A stretch of 64,000 nucleotides of DNA from Synechococcus sp. CB0101 (GTDB taxonomy: Bacteria; Cyanobacteriota; Cyanobacteriia; PCC-6307; Cyanobiaceae). A program made the position numbers and the translations under genes. The stretch is from assembly GCF_000179235.2 (NCBI RefSeq), contig NZ_CP039373.1, forward strand, positions 2,390,554 through 2,454,553, given 5' to 3'. A model generated the notes under the pieces. That model worked only from the letters and a program-made list of their open reading frames with translations. It was not told the origin of the DNA and searched no databases. Shown piece after piece: positions 35,486 through 45,622 of the stretch; position 1 is the stretch's first letter; every line of letters begins with the position of its first letter.

Positions 35486-37037
35486 GGGCGTTGCTCCAGG
35501 TTTCGGCCTGGCGGCGATTGAGCACGTAAGCGGTCACGCCCCCCAACTGCCGCCGCTGCGGCGGCACACCCTTGGGCAGGGCATCGAGGAAATCGGCGGT
35601 GAGCCCCAGGGTGAGCACCTGCACCCGCAGGGGCTCCACCCCCACAAACTCCTCACCCAGCTGGAACAGGGCCTGCTCCTGGCGATCAATACGCACGGGC
35701 GAAAAGTGGCTACCGCCCTCGAGCAACACCAGCCGGCTCTGGTGATCTCGATCGCGCAGGAACAGCTGCAGCTGCTCTCCCAAAGGAGGCGTGATCAGAT
35801 CCAGGCTGCCGCCCACCAGCAGCACCGGTGCGGGCAAGGCGCGCAAACCGCGATGGGGCCAGAGCAAGCTGCCGAAGCCATTGAGGCTCACCACCGCCTG
35901 CAACGGCTGGGCCAGGGGCTGAGGAGCCGGCAAGCGCACATCCAGCAGCTGGCATTGCAGCAGGCGCGAAAGGTTGGTGAGCGGAATGCCATCGAGGGCC
36001 CGGTCACAGCGGCGCGCCAGGCCCGCTTCCGGGCGGAGGCCAGCCGCCAGCAGGCTGCTGAGCCCTCCGAGCGAATGGCCCATCAACACCACCTGATCCC
36101 CCAGCCGCGGCAGGGAGCCCTGCTCCACCGCGCGCACCACCGCCTGCAAATCGAGCACCCGATCACTGAGGGTTTCTGCCCCCGGCGGAGGGCGCCGTCC
36201 CTCCAGCAACTCCCGCACCGCGCGCTCATCGCTGCCGGGGTGATCCAGCAGCAGCACGGGCCACCCGCGTTGCTGCAGCCCAGCGGCGAGCCATTCCAAC
36301 TGAGCAGCGCTACCGCCGAGACCCGGGCTCAGCAGCACCCAGCTGCGGCGCGAGCCGGGCCAAATCTGCAGCTCCAGGGCCTGGCGGCGATGGGGCACCT
36401 TGAGCTGCAGCCGCTGCCGCTGCGGCGGAGCGGCTGCGCCGGTCTCGCTGCTGAGAGAGAACCAGGTCTGCGACACCTGCCGCAGGCGCAGCTGCTGCAG
36501 GGCCTTCAGCCCTTCGCTCTGCGCCTCAATCTGTCGGCGCCACTGGTCCGCCAGTTGGAGGCCCCCATCGAGATGCAGCACCAGGCTCCGGCTGGGTACC
36601 GCCCGTAGCAGCTCGATCGTGGTGACCTGCGGCTGCCGCGCCAGCAATTCCTGCAGGGTTTGAAACAGCAGTGGCCCGGCGCTGCCGCCCTGCTCGGTGC
36701 TGATCAGCTGATCGAGTTCTTCCAGCACCCTTTGGCCGGCCCAGCTGGCCAGAAACTGCTGGGCAAAGGAGCGGTCTTGCACCAGCGGTGCCCGCAGCAC
36801 GCGCCGCAGCTGCTCACGGCCGCGAGGATCGAGCAGATCGAGCCAGGCGCGCAGATCCCCGTCGACCGCATCCGGTGCATCGCTCCACGCTTCCAGCGCC
36901 ACCAGATCGATCGGCAGACGCAAGCCATCGAGCCGCACCTCAAGCTCTTCGGCGGCCCGGGCAGGGCTCAGCCACAGCAGGCCAGCCAGCAGACTGCGCA
37001 GCACCGCACGCAACGGTCGACGGGTTGGCACAAGCAC
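35475..37037 (-). CDS. DUF1400-containing alpha/beta hydrolase
   Basis: A 520-aa exported hydrolase. After a signal-like N-terminus ending LSPARAAEE comes the DUF1400 domain (about 30-150), a cyanobacterial module, then an alpha/beta hydrolase domain. The nucleophile elbow GHSLGG is near residue 325, and the final His is in EGGSHFSPV. Lipase, esterase or acyl-transferase activity is possible, but no substrate is known. GTG 37037 is the start; it is divergent from the MFS gene by only 2 bp, so the promoters must overlap each other's 5' ends. Confidence 0.82.
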   Translation of the reverse strand: MLVPTRRPLRAVLRSLLAGLLWLSPARAAEELEVRLDGLRLPIDLVALEAWSDAPDAVDGDLRAWLDLLDPRGREQLRRVLRAPLVQDRSFAQQFLASWAGQRVLEELDQLISTEQGGSAGPLLFQTLQELLARQPQVTTIELLRAVPSRSLVLHLDGGLQLADQWRRQIEAQSEGLKALQQLRLRQVSQTWFSLSSETGAAAPPQRQRLQLKVPHRRQALELQIWPGSRRSWVLLSPGLGGSAAQLEWLAAGLQQRGWPVLLLDHPGSDERAVRELLEGRRPPPGAETLSDRVLDLQAVVRAVEQGSLPRLGDQVVLMGHSLGGLSSLLAAGLRPEAGLARRCDRALDGIPLTNLSRLLQCQLLDVRLPAPQPLAQPLQAVVSLNGFGSLLWPHRGLRALPAPVLLVGGSLDLITPPLGEQLQLFLRDRDHQSRLVLLEGGSHFSPVRIDRQEQALFQLGEEFVGVEPLRVQVLTLGLTADFLDALPKGVPPQRRQLGGVTAYVLNRRQAETWSNALRN

Positions 37038-37039
37038 AG

Positions 37040-38254
37040 ATGCTGTCAGCGGGCCGGCAGTGGTGGAACCAGTTTCCCGCGTCGCTGCGGGAGCTCGCCA
37101 TGGTGCGGCTGGTGGCGAGCTTCGGCGCAGGCGGGGTGCTGTATCTCACCCCGATGGTGTTTCACCAGGCGGATTTCACCGCCTCACAGGTGGGCAGTGG
37201 CCTGGCGGTCGCGGCCCTGGCGGGCACCTTCGGGCGCTTCGCCAGCGGCTGGTTGCTCGATTTGGGGCTGAGCTGCGGCCTGCCGGTGCTGCTGGCCGGG
37301 CTCTGCGGCTTCCTGGGCGATGTGCTGCTGATGGGTGCCCAGCAGCAGCAGGGCTATGTGGCCGGCCAGGTGCTGTTGGGCCTGGCGGGAGGGCTCTACT
37401 GGCCCGCCGTGGAACTGGCGGTGCCGCTCTGCTCAACGCCGATGTCCTCAGCGCGCGGCTACGCCCTGTCACGCACCGCTGATGCGGGTGGTGTGGCCAG
37501 CGGCACGCTCGCTGGAGCGCTGCTGGCTCAGCTGGGCCACCTGCGGGGTGTGTATCTCGTGGACATGAGCGCGATCGTGGCCCTAACGGCCCTGCTGCTC
37601 TGGCGCCCGCTGCCGCGGGCCCTGCAGGCCGGACGGTCCGGGGTGCCCACCATTCCCCTGGGCCAGTGGTTACCGGCCCTACTGCCGATGCTGCTGCTCT
37701 CGGTGGTGGCCACGGCGATCCCCGCGTTGATGCAAAGCGCCGTGCCCCTGGATCTGGTGCGGGGCGGGCTGGAGCGCGACGCCCAACCGGAAGCCATCAG
37801 CGCCCTACTGATTGGCATCCCCCTGGCCGTGCTGCTGCTCATTCAGTGGCCAGTGGGCCAGGCCATGGCGCGCCGATCGGTGGCGGTGGGCCTCGGTTTC
37901 AGCATGGTTTGCTTCAGCGGCGGCACAGCCCTGCTGGCGCTCTCAGCCCTCACCGACCACGGCATCGCGCTCGTGGTGCTGGCCCTGATGGTGCTGGCCT
38001 TGGGGCAGGCGGCCTTTCTGCCCACCTCCACAGAAGCGGTGGTGGAACTGAGCCCTGCCGGCCATGGCGGCCTAGCGATGGCGCTGTTCTCCCAATGCTT
38101 TGCCCTCAGCGCCTTCGGAGCGCCGCTGCTGGCGGGCCTGTTGCTGGATGGGCAAGGGCATGGGCTGGTGCTCTGGTTGCTGGTAGCGCTGGTGTGTGCG
38201 CTGTGCCTATTACTGATTGGCCCGATCCGCCGACGCGCCCACGTGAAAGCCTGA
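37040..38254 (+). CDS. Major facilitator superfamily transporter
   Basis: A 404-aa MFS protein with about twelve hydrophobic helices. The first cytoplasmic loop carries the motif A-like GRFASGWLLDLG (near residues 67-78). Overall it is a typical bacterial export/uptake carrier with no clue to substrate. ATG 37040 is chosen because earlier in-frame starts would lie inside the divergent hydrolase gene. It leaves 2 bp between the two start codons. Confidence 0.85.
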   Translation: MLSAGRQWWNQFPASLRELAMVRLVASFGAGGVLYLTPMVFHQADFTASQVGSGLAVAALAGTFGRFASGWLLDLGLSCGLPVLLAGLCGFLGDVLLMGAQQQQGYVAGQVLLGLAGGLYWPAVELAVPLCSTPMSSARGYALSRTADAGGVASGTLAGALLAQLGHLRGVYLVDMSAIVALTALLLWRPLPRALQAGRSGVPTIPLGQWLPALLPMLLLSVVATAIPALMQSAVPLDLVRGGLERDAQPEAISALLIGIPLAVLLLIQWPVGQAMARRSVAVGLGFSMVCFSGGTALLALSALTDHGIALVVLALMVLALGQAAFLPTSTEAVVELSPAGHGGLAMALFSQCFALSAFGAPLLAGLLLDGQGHGLVLWLLVALVCALCLLLIGPIRRRAHVKA

Positions 38255-38308
38255 ACACAGGCCGATCCGCAGCACTGCCCCCACAATCAGGGCAATGGAC
38301 TTGCCGTG

Positions 38309-39208
38309 ATGGCTCCGCACGAACCGGGTCGCCGCCACCCGCAGCAACACATCGGCCGGGCCGGCCTGGCCTCAGCCTTTCGCTGGAGCATCCTGCTGAA
38401 CACGGCGCTGTCGGTGGCGCAGATCGTGATCGGCATCGGCTTCGGCTCACTGGCCCTGATCGGTGACGCGATTCACAACCTGGGCGATGTGGCAGGCCTG
38501 GCCCTTGGATGGGGCGCTGAGCGGCTCAGCACGCGTCCGCCCAGCGAACGGTTCACCTACGGATTTGGCCGTAGCACCCAGCTGGCCGCCCTGATCAATG
38601 GCGTACTGGTGGCCATGGCCTCGGCGGTGGTGGTGGTGGAAGCCATCCAGCGCTTGCACAGCCCGGAGCCGCTGGTGAGTGGGCCCGTGGCCTGGGCTGC
38701 AGCCGCTGGCATCGTCGTGAACCTCGGCTCAGCGCAACTGTTCGGCCATGGGGGCGATAACCACGGCCACTCCCATGACCTCAATCGCCGCGCGGCGGTG
38801 ATCCACTTAGTGAGCGATGCGCTGGTGTCGCTGGCGGTGCTGCTCAGCGCGCTGCTGGTGGGGATCACCGGCTGGCACTGGCTCGATCCGCTCACCGCCA
38901 TCGGCGTTGGCGTGGCGGTGGGTTACACGGGCGTGGTGCTGATCCGCGATGCACTCGTGGTGCTCTTCGATGGCATCCCAGCCCACATCAAGCCGGATCA
39001 GGTGCGCGCCACGCTGCTGGGCCTACCAGGAGTGGTGGATGTGCACCACGTGCACATCTGGAGCCTCAGCACCACGCAAGTGGCGCTCACCGCCCACGTG
39101 TGCCGCCGCGACAGCGGCATCGACGATCTCGATCTGCTGCATCAAGCCAAAGACGCCCTCGCCGCCATTGGCGTGGAGCACAGCACCCTGCAGCTGGAAC
39201 CGGGCTAA
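38309..39208 (+). CDS. Cation diffusion facilitator (CDF) transporter
   Basis: A 299-aa CDF protein that exports divalent metals such as Zn, Co or Mn. Helices are followed by the metal-site motifs GDAIHNLGDVAG (helix 2) and HLVSDALVSLAV (helix 5), separated by a His-rich loop HGGDNHGHSHD (about 150-160). The C-terminal cytoplasmic domain has VDVHHVHIWSLS. ATG 38309 directly follows GTG 38306. The His/Asp pattern suggests zinc but does not prove it. Confidence 0.9.
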   Translation: MAPHEPGRRHPQQHIGRAGLASAFRWSILLNTALSVAQIVIGIGFGSLALIGDAIHNLGDVAGLALGWGAERLSTRPPSERFTYGFGRSTQLAALINGVLVAMASAVVVVEAIQRLHSPEPLVSGPVAWAAAAGIVVNLGSAQLFGHGGDNHGHSHDLNRRAAVIHLVSDALVSLAVLLSALLVGITGWHWLDPLTAIGVGVAVGYTGVVLIRDALVVLFDGIPAHIKPDQVRATLLGLPGVVDVHHVHIWSLSTTQVALTAHVCRRDSGIDDLDLLHQAKDALAAIGVEHSTLQLEPG

Positions 39209-39220
39209 CGCCTGCGCGTC

Positions 39221-39385
39221 TCAGCCCTTGCTCACCTTGGCCGTCCAGGCCTCGTGGGGCAGGGGTTCGGTGCCGTACTCCCAATCGTCGTAATCGGGAT
39301 CATTGCGGATCTGCTGGTGCACCTGCTTCTGCGCCTCGAAATCGTGCTGCTGGGCGCCGTCGGCGGCCTGTTGCTGCTCCGTCAT
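39221..39385 (-). CDS. Small acidic protein, 54 aa
   Basis: A 54-aa protein, Gln- and Asp-rich, with the strongly polar block PDYDDWEYGTEPLPHEAW near the C-terminus. That pattern looks like a conserved picocyanobacterial micro-protein rather than noise, but I do not recognise it. ATG 39385 is the only sensible start; a TTG at 39418 would add 11 residues. It ends 13 bp from the convergent CDF gene. Confidence 0.5.
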   Translation of the reverse strand: MTEQQQAADGAQQHDFEAQKQVHQQIRNDPDYDDWEYGTEPLPHEAWTAKVSKG

Positions 39386-39476
39386 GGGGCTAAACACGCT
39401 GAGGCCATTGTGGGGCAAACAGGCACGGAGAGCGCATCAGAGCCGCGATGGATGCCCAACAACGACGCAACCCTGC

Positions 39477-40568
39477 TCACACGTTGAACAGAAACTCCAT
39501 CACGTCCCCTTCTTCCACCACATACTCCTTGCCTTCCGCCCGCAGCCAGCCTTTGTTGCGCGCTTCCGCCAATGAACCGGCTTCCAGCAGCTGCTTGTAG
39601 CCGATGGTCTGGGCGCGGATGAAGCCGCGCTCGAAATCGGTGTGGATCACGCCGGCGGCCTGGGGAGCAGTCATGCCGGCCTTGATCGTCCAGGCGCGGG
39701 TTTCCTTTTCACCGGTGGTGAAGTAGGTGCGCAGGCCGAGCAGCGTGTAGGTGGCGCGGATCAGGCTCTGCAGGCCGCCTTCCTCCACTCCGAGACCAGC
39801 CAGGAATTCAGCGCGATCTTCCTCGGGGAGCTCGATCAGCTCGGCTTCCACCTGGGCGCTAATGCGCACGGTGCCAGCGCCTTCCTTCTCGGCCAGCGCA
39901 GCCACTTCCTCGCAGTAGGCGTTGCCAGAGGCCAGATCGTCTTCGCTCACATTGGTGGCATAAATGATCGGCTTGGCGGTGAGCAGCCCCAGGGGCTTCA
40001 CCATCGCCGCCTCTTCCTCGTTGAGCTCCACGCTGCGGGCTGCGCCGCCCTGCTCCAGCACCGCCTGGATGCGCTCGAGCGCCGCATCCTCCACCTGGGC
40101 CTCCTTGCTGGTGCGCACCTGCTTCTTGAGGCGTTCGCGCCGCTTTTCCACTTGGCTGAGATCCGCCAGGCCCAGCTCAAGGTTGATCACCTCGGCGTCG
40201 CGGGCCGGGCCCACGGTGCCCGACACGTGGATCACGTCGTCGTTCTCGAAACAACGCACCACATGCACGATGGCGTCGACCTCGCGGATGTTGGCCAAAA
40301 ACTTGTTGCCCAGGCCCTCGCCCTGGCTGGCGCCCTTCACCAGGCCGGCAATATCCACAAACTCCACCCGCGTGGGGATCAGCTCCTTGCTCTTGCTCAG
40401 ATCCGAGAGCTGCTGCAACCGCGGATCCGGCACCGACACCACACCCGAGTTGGGCTCGATGGTGCAGAAGGGGTAGTTGGCTGCCTCCGCTTGGGCGTTG
40501 GCCACCAGGGCGTTGAACAGGGTCGACTTGCCCACATTGGGCAGTCCCACGATTCCGGCTTTAAGCAT
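39477..40568 (-). CDS. ychF: YchF-type translation-associated ATPase
   Basis: Obg-family ATPase YchF (OLA1), 363 aa. The P-loop is [14 protein letters not shown] at the N-terminus. The specificity motif near residue 205 reads NVSED, as expected for the ATP-binding YchF rather than a GTPase NKxD. The C-terminal TGS-like domain reads [19 protein letters not shown]. It binds ribosomes and takes part in stress responses. It is divergent from the HlyD-type gene over 113 bp. Confidence 0.95.
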   Translation of the reverse strand: MLKAGIVGLPNVGKSTLFNALVANAQAEAANYPFCTIEPNSGVVSVPDPRLQQLSDLSKSKELIPTRVEFVDIAGLVKGASQGEGLGNKFLANIREVDAIVHVVRCFENDDVIHVSGTVGPARDAEVINLELGLADLSQVEKRRERLKKQVRTSKEAQVEDAALERIQAVLEQGGAARSVELNEEEAAMVKPLGLLTAKPIIYATNVSEDDLASGNAYCEEVAALAEKEGAGTVRISAQVEAELIELPEEDRAEFLAGLGVEEGGLQSLIRATYTLLGLRTYFTTGEKETRAWTIKAGMTAPQAAGVIHTDFERGFIRAQTIGYKQLLEAGSLAEARNKGWLRAEGKEYVVEEGDVMEFLFNV

Positions 40569-40681
40569 CGGAGGAATCTACGGACTGCCCCCTGGAGCAC
40601 TCATCGGGGATCCAACCCACAGCCAAGGGGTGCGACCAGGAAGACTGGAGCCAGCGCAGGCGCCCGACCATTCCCTCCTCC

Positions 40682-41854
40682 ATGCTCGAGTCACCCCCCA
40701 AGCGCGAGGTCGGGAAGCCGCTCCCAGCCGCCCTGCAGCGCAGCCAGCGTTGGTTGCAACGCAAACGCCTCTGGGCCGGCCTTCTGGCCGGTGCCCTCGT
40801 GATCGGGGGCGGCGGCGCCCTGATCAGCCAGCGCCGCAGCAGCAGCCAGCAGCGCAGCCTCGACAGCTTCACCGTGGTGGCACGGGAAGGAACCCTGCCC
40901 GGGGTGATCACGGCCAGCGGCGAACTGGAGGCCTTCCGCAAGGTGAACGTGAGCCCCAAGCGCCAGGGGGTGCTCAACAAGCTGTTTGTAGAAGAGGGCG
41001 ACAGCGTGCGGGCCGGGCAAGCGCTCGCGCTCATGGATGGTGGCGATCTGGAAGATCGCCTCGATGAACTGCGTGCTCAACTGCGATCGGCCCAGGCCCA
41101 GCTGAGCCGCAGCCAAAGCGAACTCCAGCGCCGCGAAGCACTGATCCGCCAGGGCGGCATCAGCGTGGACGACTACAACAGCGCCAAATCCACCTATTCC
41201 GTGGACAAAGCGGCGGTGGAGGCAGCCCGCCAGCGCCTGGACGCTCGCCTCAAAGAAGGCTCCGATCTCACCGTGCGAGCACCCTTCGCTGGTGTGGTGA
41301 CGGCCCGCTTCGCCGATCCCGGCGCCTTCGTGACGCCGACCACCTCCGCCTCGGCATCGGCCGGCGCCAGTAGCTCCTCGATCGTGGAGCTGGCCCAGGG
41401 CCTTGAGGCCGTGGCGAAAGTTCCCGAGAGCGATATCGGCCGCATTGCGGTGGGCCAGAGCGCTTCCGTGCGGGTCGACGCCTTCCCCGATCGCCGCTTC
41501 CCGGCGCGGGTGCGTCAGATCGCCCCACGCGCCGAGAAGCTCAACAACGTCACCTCCTTCGAGGTCAAGCTGCAACTGATCGATCCGCCGCCGGAGCTAC
41601 GCATCGGCATGACCGCCGACATCGACTTCAACACCGGCACCCTGGCGGCCCGCACCGTGATCCCCACCGTGGCGGTGGTGACCGAGCAGGGCAAACCGGG
41701 GGTGCTGCTGGTGGGGCCCGGGAATCAGCCCACCTTCCAGGCGGTGTCGCTCGGTACCAGCAGCGGCAAAGACACTCAGATCCTCGAAGGCCTCAAACCC
41801 GGCACCCGGGTGTTCATCGACCTACCGCCCTGGGCCAAAAAGAAGCGGGAGTGA
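40682..41854 (+). CDS. RND/ABC efflux periplasmic adaptor (HlyD/MacA-like)
   Basis: A 390-aa membrane fusion protein. One N-terminal transmembrane segment (about residues 25-46) is followed by a lipoyl half (about 60-115), a coiled-coil hairpin (about 118-190, many Gln, Arg, Ser), the second lipoyl half (LTVRAPFAGVVTARF) and a beta-barrel domain. A short Ser/Ala insertion (TTSASASAGASSSS) is inside the barrel. Such adaptors join an inner-membrane pump to an outer-membrane channel; neither partner is next to it. Its stop abuts the convergent wecB stop as TGATCA. Confidence 0.88.
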   Translation: MLESPPKREVGKPLPAALQRSQRWLQRKRLWAGLLAGALVIGGGGALISQRRSSSQQRSLDSFTVVAREGTLPGVITASGELEAFRKVNVSPKRQGVLNKLFVEEGDSVRAGQALALMDGGDLEDRLDELRAQLRSAQAQLSRSQSELQRREALIRQGGISVDDYNSAKSTYSVDKAAVEAARQRLDARLKEGSDLTVRAPFAGVVTARFADPGAFVTPTTSASASAGASSSSIVELAQGLEAVAKVPESDIGRIAVGQSASVRVDAFPDRRFPARVRQIAPRAEKLNNVTSFEVKLQLIDPPPELRIGMTADIDFNTGTLAARTVIPTVAVVTEQGKPGVLLVGPGNQPTFQAVSLGTSSGKDTQILEGLKPGTRVFIDLPPWAKKKRE

Positions 41855-42973
41855 TCAGCGGGCCTGATTCAGGAAGCGGCGGCTCACCTCCAAGATCCGC
41901 TCACTGGCCTTGCCATCACCGAAGGGGTTGTGGGCGCGGGCCATGGCCTCGTAGGCGCCTGAATCCTCCAGCAAGAGCGAGGCTTCACGCAGGATGTCGG
42001 CGCTGGCGGTGCCGATCAACTTCGCGGTGCCGGCATCCACCGCTTCGGGGCGCTCGGTGGTGCGGCGCAGCACCAGCACGGGTTTACCGAGTGCCGGCGC
42101 CTCCTCCTGCAGACCACCCGAATCGCTGAGCAGCAGCGTGCAGCCCCGCATCGCCGCCACCAGTTGGTCGTAATCGAGGGGTTCGGTGAGGAAGGCGCGC
42201 GGATGATCGCCCAACAGCGCCTGCAGCGGTTCCCGCACAGTGGGGTTGCGGTGCAGCGGCAGCAGCAGGGCCGTATCCGGGAAGCGCTCGAGCACCTGCA
42301 GGAAGCCCTGGCCGATCTCCTGCAGCCGCTCACCCCAGTTTTCGCGGCGGTGCACCGTGGCCAGGATCACCCGCTGCTTGTTGAAATCCAGGCCCGGCAA
42401 CGCATACGGCGGCGCCTTTTCAGCCATCAACAGCAGCGCATCAATCACGGTGTTGCCGGTGATGCACACCTCACCCACAACGCCCGAGGCTCGGCAGTTG
42501 GCCGCCGACACCTCCGTGGGTGCGAAATGCAGCTGCGCCAACTGCGAGATCAGCCGCCTATTCGCTTCCTCTGGATAGGGATCCATGATGTTGTCGGTGC
42601 GCAGGCCCGCCTCCACATGGCCCACAGGCACCTGGGCGTAAAAGGCCGCCAGGGCCGAGGCAAAGGCCGTGGTGGTGTCGCCCTGCACCAGCACCAGATC
42701 CGGCTTGTGCTGTTCAAACTCCGCCTGCAGCCCCTGCAGAGCACCGCAGGTGATGTGGGTGAGGGTCTGCTTGGGGGCCATTAAGGCCAGGTCGTGATCG
42801 GCCTGGAGGCCGAACAGCTCCATCACCTGCGCCACCATTTCCCGGTGCTGGCCGGTGAGCACCACCTGGGTGCGGAAATCAGGGGCGGCCTGAAAGGCCT
42901 GGATCACCGGCGCCAGCTTGATGGCCTCCGGGCGCGTGCCCAGCACGATGGAAACGTTGTGGAGGGTGCTCAC
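41855..42973 (-). CDS. wecB: UDP-N-acetylglucosamine 2-epimerase (non-hydrolysing)
   Basis: Interconverts UDP-GlcNAc and UDP-ManNAc for surface polysaccharide synthesis. The 372-aa sequence has GTRPEAIKLAPV at the N-terminus, GHVEAGLRTDNI near residue 115 and the UDP-binding DSGGLQEEAPALGKPVLVLR near 280. The start is GTG 42973. It is divergent from pilT and convergent with the adaptor gene. NanE, which acts on ManNAc-6-P, lies far away at the right edge. Confidence 0.94.
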   Translation of the reverse strand: MSTLHNVSIVLGTRPEAIKLAPVIQAFQAAPDFRTQVVLTGQHREMVAQVMELFGLQADHDLALMAPKQTLTHITCGALQGLQAEFEQHKPDLVLVQGDTTTAFASALAAFYAQVPVGHVEAGLRTDNIMDPYPEEANRRLISQLAQLHFAPTEVSAANCRASGVVGEVCITGNTVIDALLLMAEKAPPYALPGLDFNKQRVILATVHRRENWGERLQEIGQGFLQVLERFPDTALLLPLHRNPTVREPLQALLGDHPRAFLTEPLDYDQLVAAMRGCTLLLSDSGGLQEEAPALGKPVLVLRRTTERPEAVDAGTAKLIGTASADILREASLLLEDSGAYEAMARAHNPFGDGKASERILEVSRRFLNQAR

Positions 42974-43070
42974 GCGCGAGGCCGGCAGTCAGCCGGATCC
43001 TAAAGATGGCGGGCCAATTCCCTGGGCAACGGGCGCAATCACCGCGAAGCTGGAACCAGCGACCACTGCC

Positions 43071-44267
43071 GTGGTGAGTGCCAGCTCTCCGTTTCCACCC
43101 AGCCTGTTTCCACCGCTGACGGGAAGCCAGCCAGCCGCTGCACCTGCTGCCGCGCCGCCAGCCTCACCATCTGCACCTGCTGAGCCCGGCGCCCTCAATG
43201 GCCCCCAGCCCGGAAGCCTGGAGGGGATCGTGAAGATCGCCGATGCCAACGGCTTCTCCGATGTGCACTTGGGTGTGGGGGAAGAACCCCGCTACCGGGC
43301 CCGCGGCGAGATGATTCGCACGGGCTGGCCGATCACCGATACCGCCACCTTCCACGGTTGGTTGCGGGAGATGCTCAGCCCCGCCCAGATCGATGGCTTC
43401 GGGCACGACAAGGAATTCGATGGCTCCCACGCGTTTCCGTTCGTGCGGGTGCGGATCAACCTCATGGATTCACTGCGCGGCCCGGCGATGGTGTTGCGCC
43501 TGATTCCGCAGCAGATCGCCACCCTCGAACAGCTCAACCTGCCGCCGGTGCTGCAGGAGCTGGCCTCCAGGCCCAAGGGGCTGGTGCTGATCACAGGGCC
43601 CACCGGCTCAGGCAAGAGCACCACCCTCGCCGCGATGATCGATTGGATCAATCGCAACCGCAGCTGCCACATCCTCACGATTGAGGACCCGGTGGAGTTC
43701 GTGCACGAGAGCCGGCAATCGCTGATCCGCCACCGGGAGGTGGGCCAGCACACCCGCCAGTTCCACAACGCCCTGCGGGCCGCCCTGCGGGAAGACCCCG
43801 ACGTGATCCTGATCGGTGAGATCCGCGATGGCGAAACCCTGGCCACCGCGATTGAGGCTTCCCAGACCGGTCACCTGGTGTTCGGCACCCTGCACACCAA
43901 CTCAGCGGTGAAAACCGTGGAAAGGGTGCTGGGGATGGTGCCGCCGAGCGAGCAGGAGAGCATCCGCCGGGCCGTGTCGGAGAGCCTGCTGGGGGTGATC
44001 GCCCAGGGCCTGCTGAAAACAACCGACGGCAAACGCGCCGCCTTTCACGACATCCTGATCAACACCGACGCCTGCAAGGACTACATCCAGCGCGGCGAGC
44101 TGGCGGAGATCGAGGAAATCATGGCCCGCAGCAGCTTTGACGGCATGCAAACCGCCAATCAGGCCCTGCAGACCCTGGTGGAACAAGGCCGCGTCAACGC
44201 GGACGATGCCCTGGCCCAAAGCCTGAAACCCAACGAACTGGCTCAGGCGTTGCGGGGCAAGACCTAG
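43071..44267 (+). CDS. pilT: Type IV pilus twitching ATPase PilT
   Basis: Hexameric ATPase that retracts type IV pili, 398 aa. Walker A is GPTGSGKST (near residue 182), the Asp box region is LTIEDPVEFVHE, Walker B is REDPDVILIGEIRDGET, and the His box is GHLVFGTLHTNSA. The N-terminus has a Pro/Ala/Ser-rich stretch (residues 1-45) not needed for the fold. GTG 43071 (or 43074) is chosen because upstream frame would enter wecB. The stop TAG interlocks with the convergent Hlip stop on CTAG. In naturally competent cyanobacteria PilT also helps DNA uptake. Confidence 0.93.
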   Translation: MVSASSPFPPSLFPPLTGSQPAAAPAAAPPASPSAPAEPGALNGPQPGSLEGIVKIADANGFSDVHLGVGEEPRYRARGEMIRTGWPITDTATFHGWLREMLSPAQIDGFGHDKEFDGSHAFPFVRVRINLMDSLRGPAMVLRLIPQQIATLEQLNLPPVLQELASRPKGLVLITGPTGSGKSTTLAAMIDWINRNRSCHILTIEDPVEFVHESRQSLIRHREVGQHTRQFHNALRAALREDPDVILIGEIRDGETLATAIEASQTGHLVFGTLHTNSAVKTVERVLGMVPPSEQESIRRAVSESLLGVIAQGLLKTTDGKRAAFHDILINTDACKDYIQRGELAEIEEIMARSSFDGMQTANQALQTLVEQGRVNADDALAQSLKPNELAQALRGKT

Positions 44268-44458
44268 GCCTTGCCGGCCAGCCGAGCAATCAACAGCACG
44301 CTCAGACCAACCGACAAACCGAGCATGGCCATGCGGCCATTCCAGATCTCAGCCTGGGGGGTGAAGCCGCGCTTCCACTGGTTGAGCTCCTCAGGAGCTG
44401 CTTCCACCACGTTGGAAGCCAGCTCGGAGGGCTCGGGTGCCGGTTGAGCCGTGGCCAT
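44264..44458 (-). CDS. High-light-inducible protein (Hlip)
   Basis: A 64-aa single-helix chlorophyll-binding protein of the Hlip/SCP family in the thylakoid membrane. The signature is KRGFTPQAEIWNGRMAMLGL near residues 30-49, where Glu and Asn/Arg bind chlorophyll. These proteins protect against excess light, often with chlorophyll synthesis or PSII repair enzymes. ATG 44458 is taken instead of an upstream start at 44479. The stop overlaps the pilT stop. Confidence 0.92.
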   Translation of the reverse strand: MATAQPAPEPSELASNVVEAAPEELNQWKRGFTPQAEIWNGRMAMLGLSVGLSVLLIARLAGKA

Positions 44459-44492
44459 GGCTGTTCCGATGAGTCTCAAGAGCCTAGGGGCC

Positions 44493-45560
44493 TCAGAAGG
44501 CTGGCTGCGGTTCGTAGAGAACAGGGGCCTCTTCCAGGGCCAGCCGCGGAGCCACCGCCAGCTCGATCGAGCTTTGCGACCCGGCCTGGAAGCGCTGCTC
44601 AGCCGCCACCGCGATCATCGCGGCGTTGTCGGTGCAGTAGGCCAGCGGCGCCAAGCGCCATTGAATTCCCAGCTCCGCGCAGCGCTGCTCCAGGCGCTGG
44701 CGCAACCGGCGGTTGGCCGCCACGCCACCCACCAGCACCAGGGTGCTGAGGCCCTGATCGCGCGCACAGCGGGTGGTGCGTTCCACCAGCACATCGGCCA
44801 CCACCTGCTCAAAACTGGCCGCCACATCCGCCAGGGGGAAGGGCTGCCCGCCCTGGGCCTCCTCCTGCTTGAGCTGATTCACCAGCCGGAGCACAGCCGT
44901 CTTCAGGCCGCTAAAGCTGAAGTCGTAGGGATGGAAGCCACCACCGGGCAGCGACACCCGCCCTTTGGGCAAAGCAAAGCGGCGCGGGTCACCCTCGGCC
45001 GCCGCCGCCTGGATCGCCGGGCCGCCTGGATAGCCAAGATCCAACAGGCGGGCCACCTTGTCGAAGGCCTCGCCGGCGGCGTCATCACGGCTGCGGGCCA
45101 GGCGCTCGTACCGCCCTGGACCATCCACACGGATCATTTCGGTGTGACCGCCGCTCACCAGCAGCACCAGGTAGGGGCCCGGCGGCAGCGGCTCTCCGAG
45201 CTGCACCGAGCAGAGATGGCCCTCCAGGTGATGCACGGCCACAAACGGCTTGTTGTGCAGCCGCGCCAGGCTGCGCCCCGTGAGCGAACCCACCAGCAGG
45301 GCACCCACCAGCCCAGGGGCGGCTGTGGCAGCGATCGCATCCAGCTCGCTGAAGGCCACACCGCTCTGCGCCATCACCTGCTCGATCAGGGCTGGCAACG
45401 CCTCCACATGGCGTCGCGAGGCGATCTCTGGCACCACGCCACCCCAGCGCGCATGCTCCTCCACTTGCGACGCCACAGCGCTCGCCAGCACACGCTGATC
45501 ACGCACCACAGCCGCCGCTGACTCGTCACAACTTGTTTCGAGGGCCAGCAGGGTTGGCAT
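44493..45560 (-). CDS. tsaD: tRNA N6-adenosine threonylcarbamoyltransferase TsaD
   Basis: Catalyses the last step of t6A37 synthesis on ANN-reading tRNAs. The 355-aa sequence has the ASKA-fold start [15 protein letters not shown], the metal-binding HHLEGHL near residue 110, the substrate motif [10 protein letters not shown] and the late [15 protein letters not shown] 45560 is clear. The gene is divergent from psaF with a 62-bp gap that must hold both promoters. Confidence 0.96.
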   Translation of the reverse strand: MPTLLALETSCDESAAAVVRDQRVLASAVASQVEEHARWGGVVPEIASRRHVEALPALIEQVMAQSGVAFSELDAIAATAAPGLVGALLVGSLTGRSLARLHNKPFVAVHHLEGHLCSVQLGEPLPPGPYLVLLVSGGHTEMIRVDGPGRYERLARSRDDAAGEAFDKVARLLDLGYPGGPAIQAAAAEGDPRRFALPKGRVSLPGGGFHPYDFSFSGLKTAVLRLVNQLKQEEAQGGQPFPLADVAASFEQVVADVLVERTTRCARDQGLSTLVLVGGVAANRRLRQRLEQRCAELGIQWRLAPLAYCTDNAAMIAVAAEQRFQAGSQSSIELAVAPRLALEEAPVLYEPQPAF

Positions 45561-45622
45561 CAGCTTTCGAGGCCGCTCTTAGTGTCCGCAAGTGACATCC
45601 TGCCGTGCAGCAGCTGGACCCG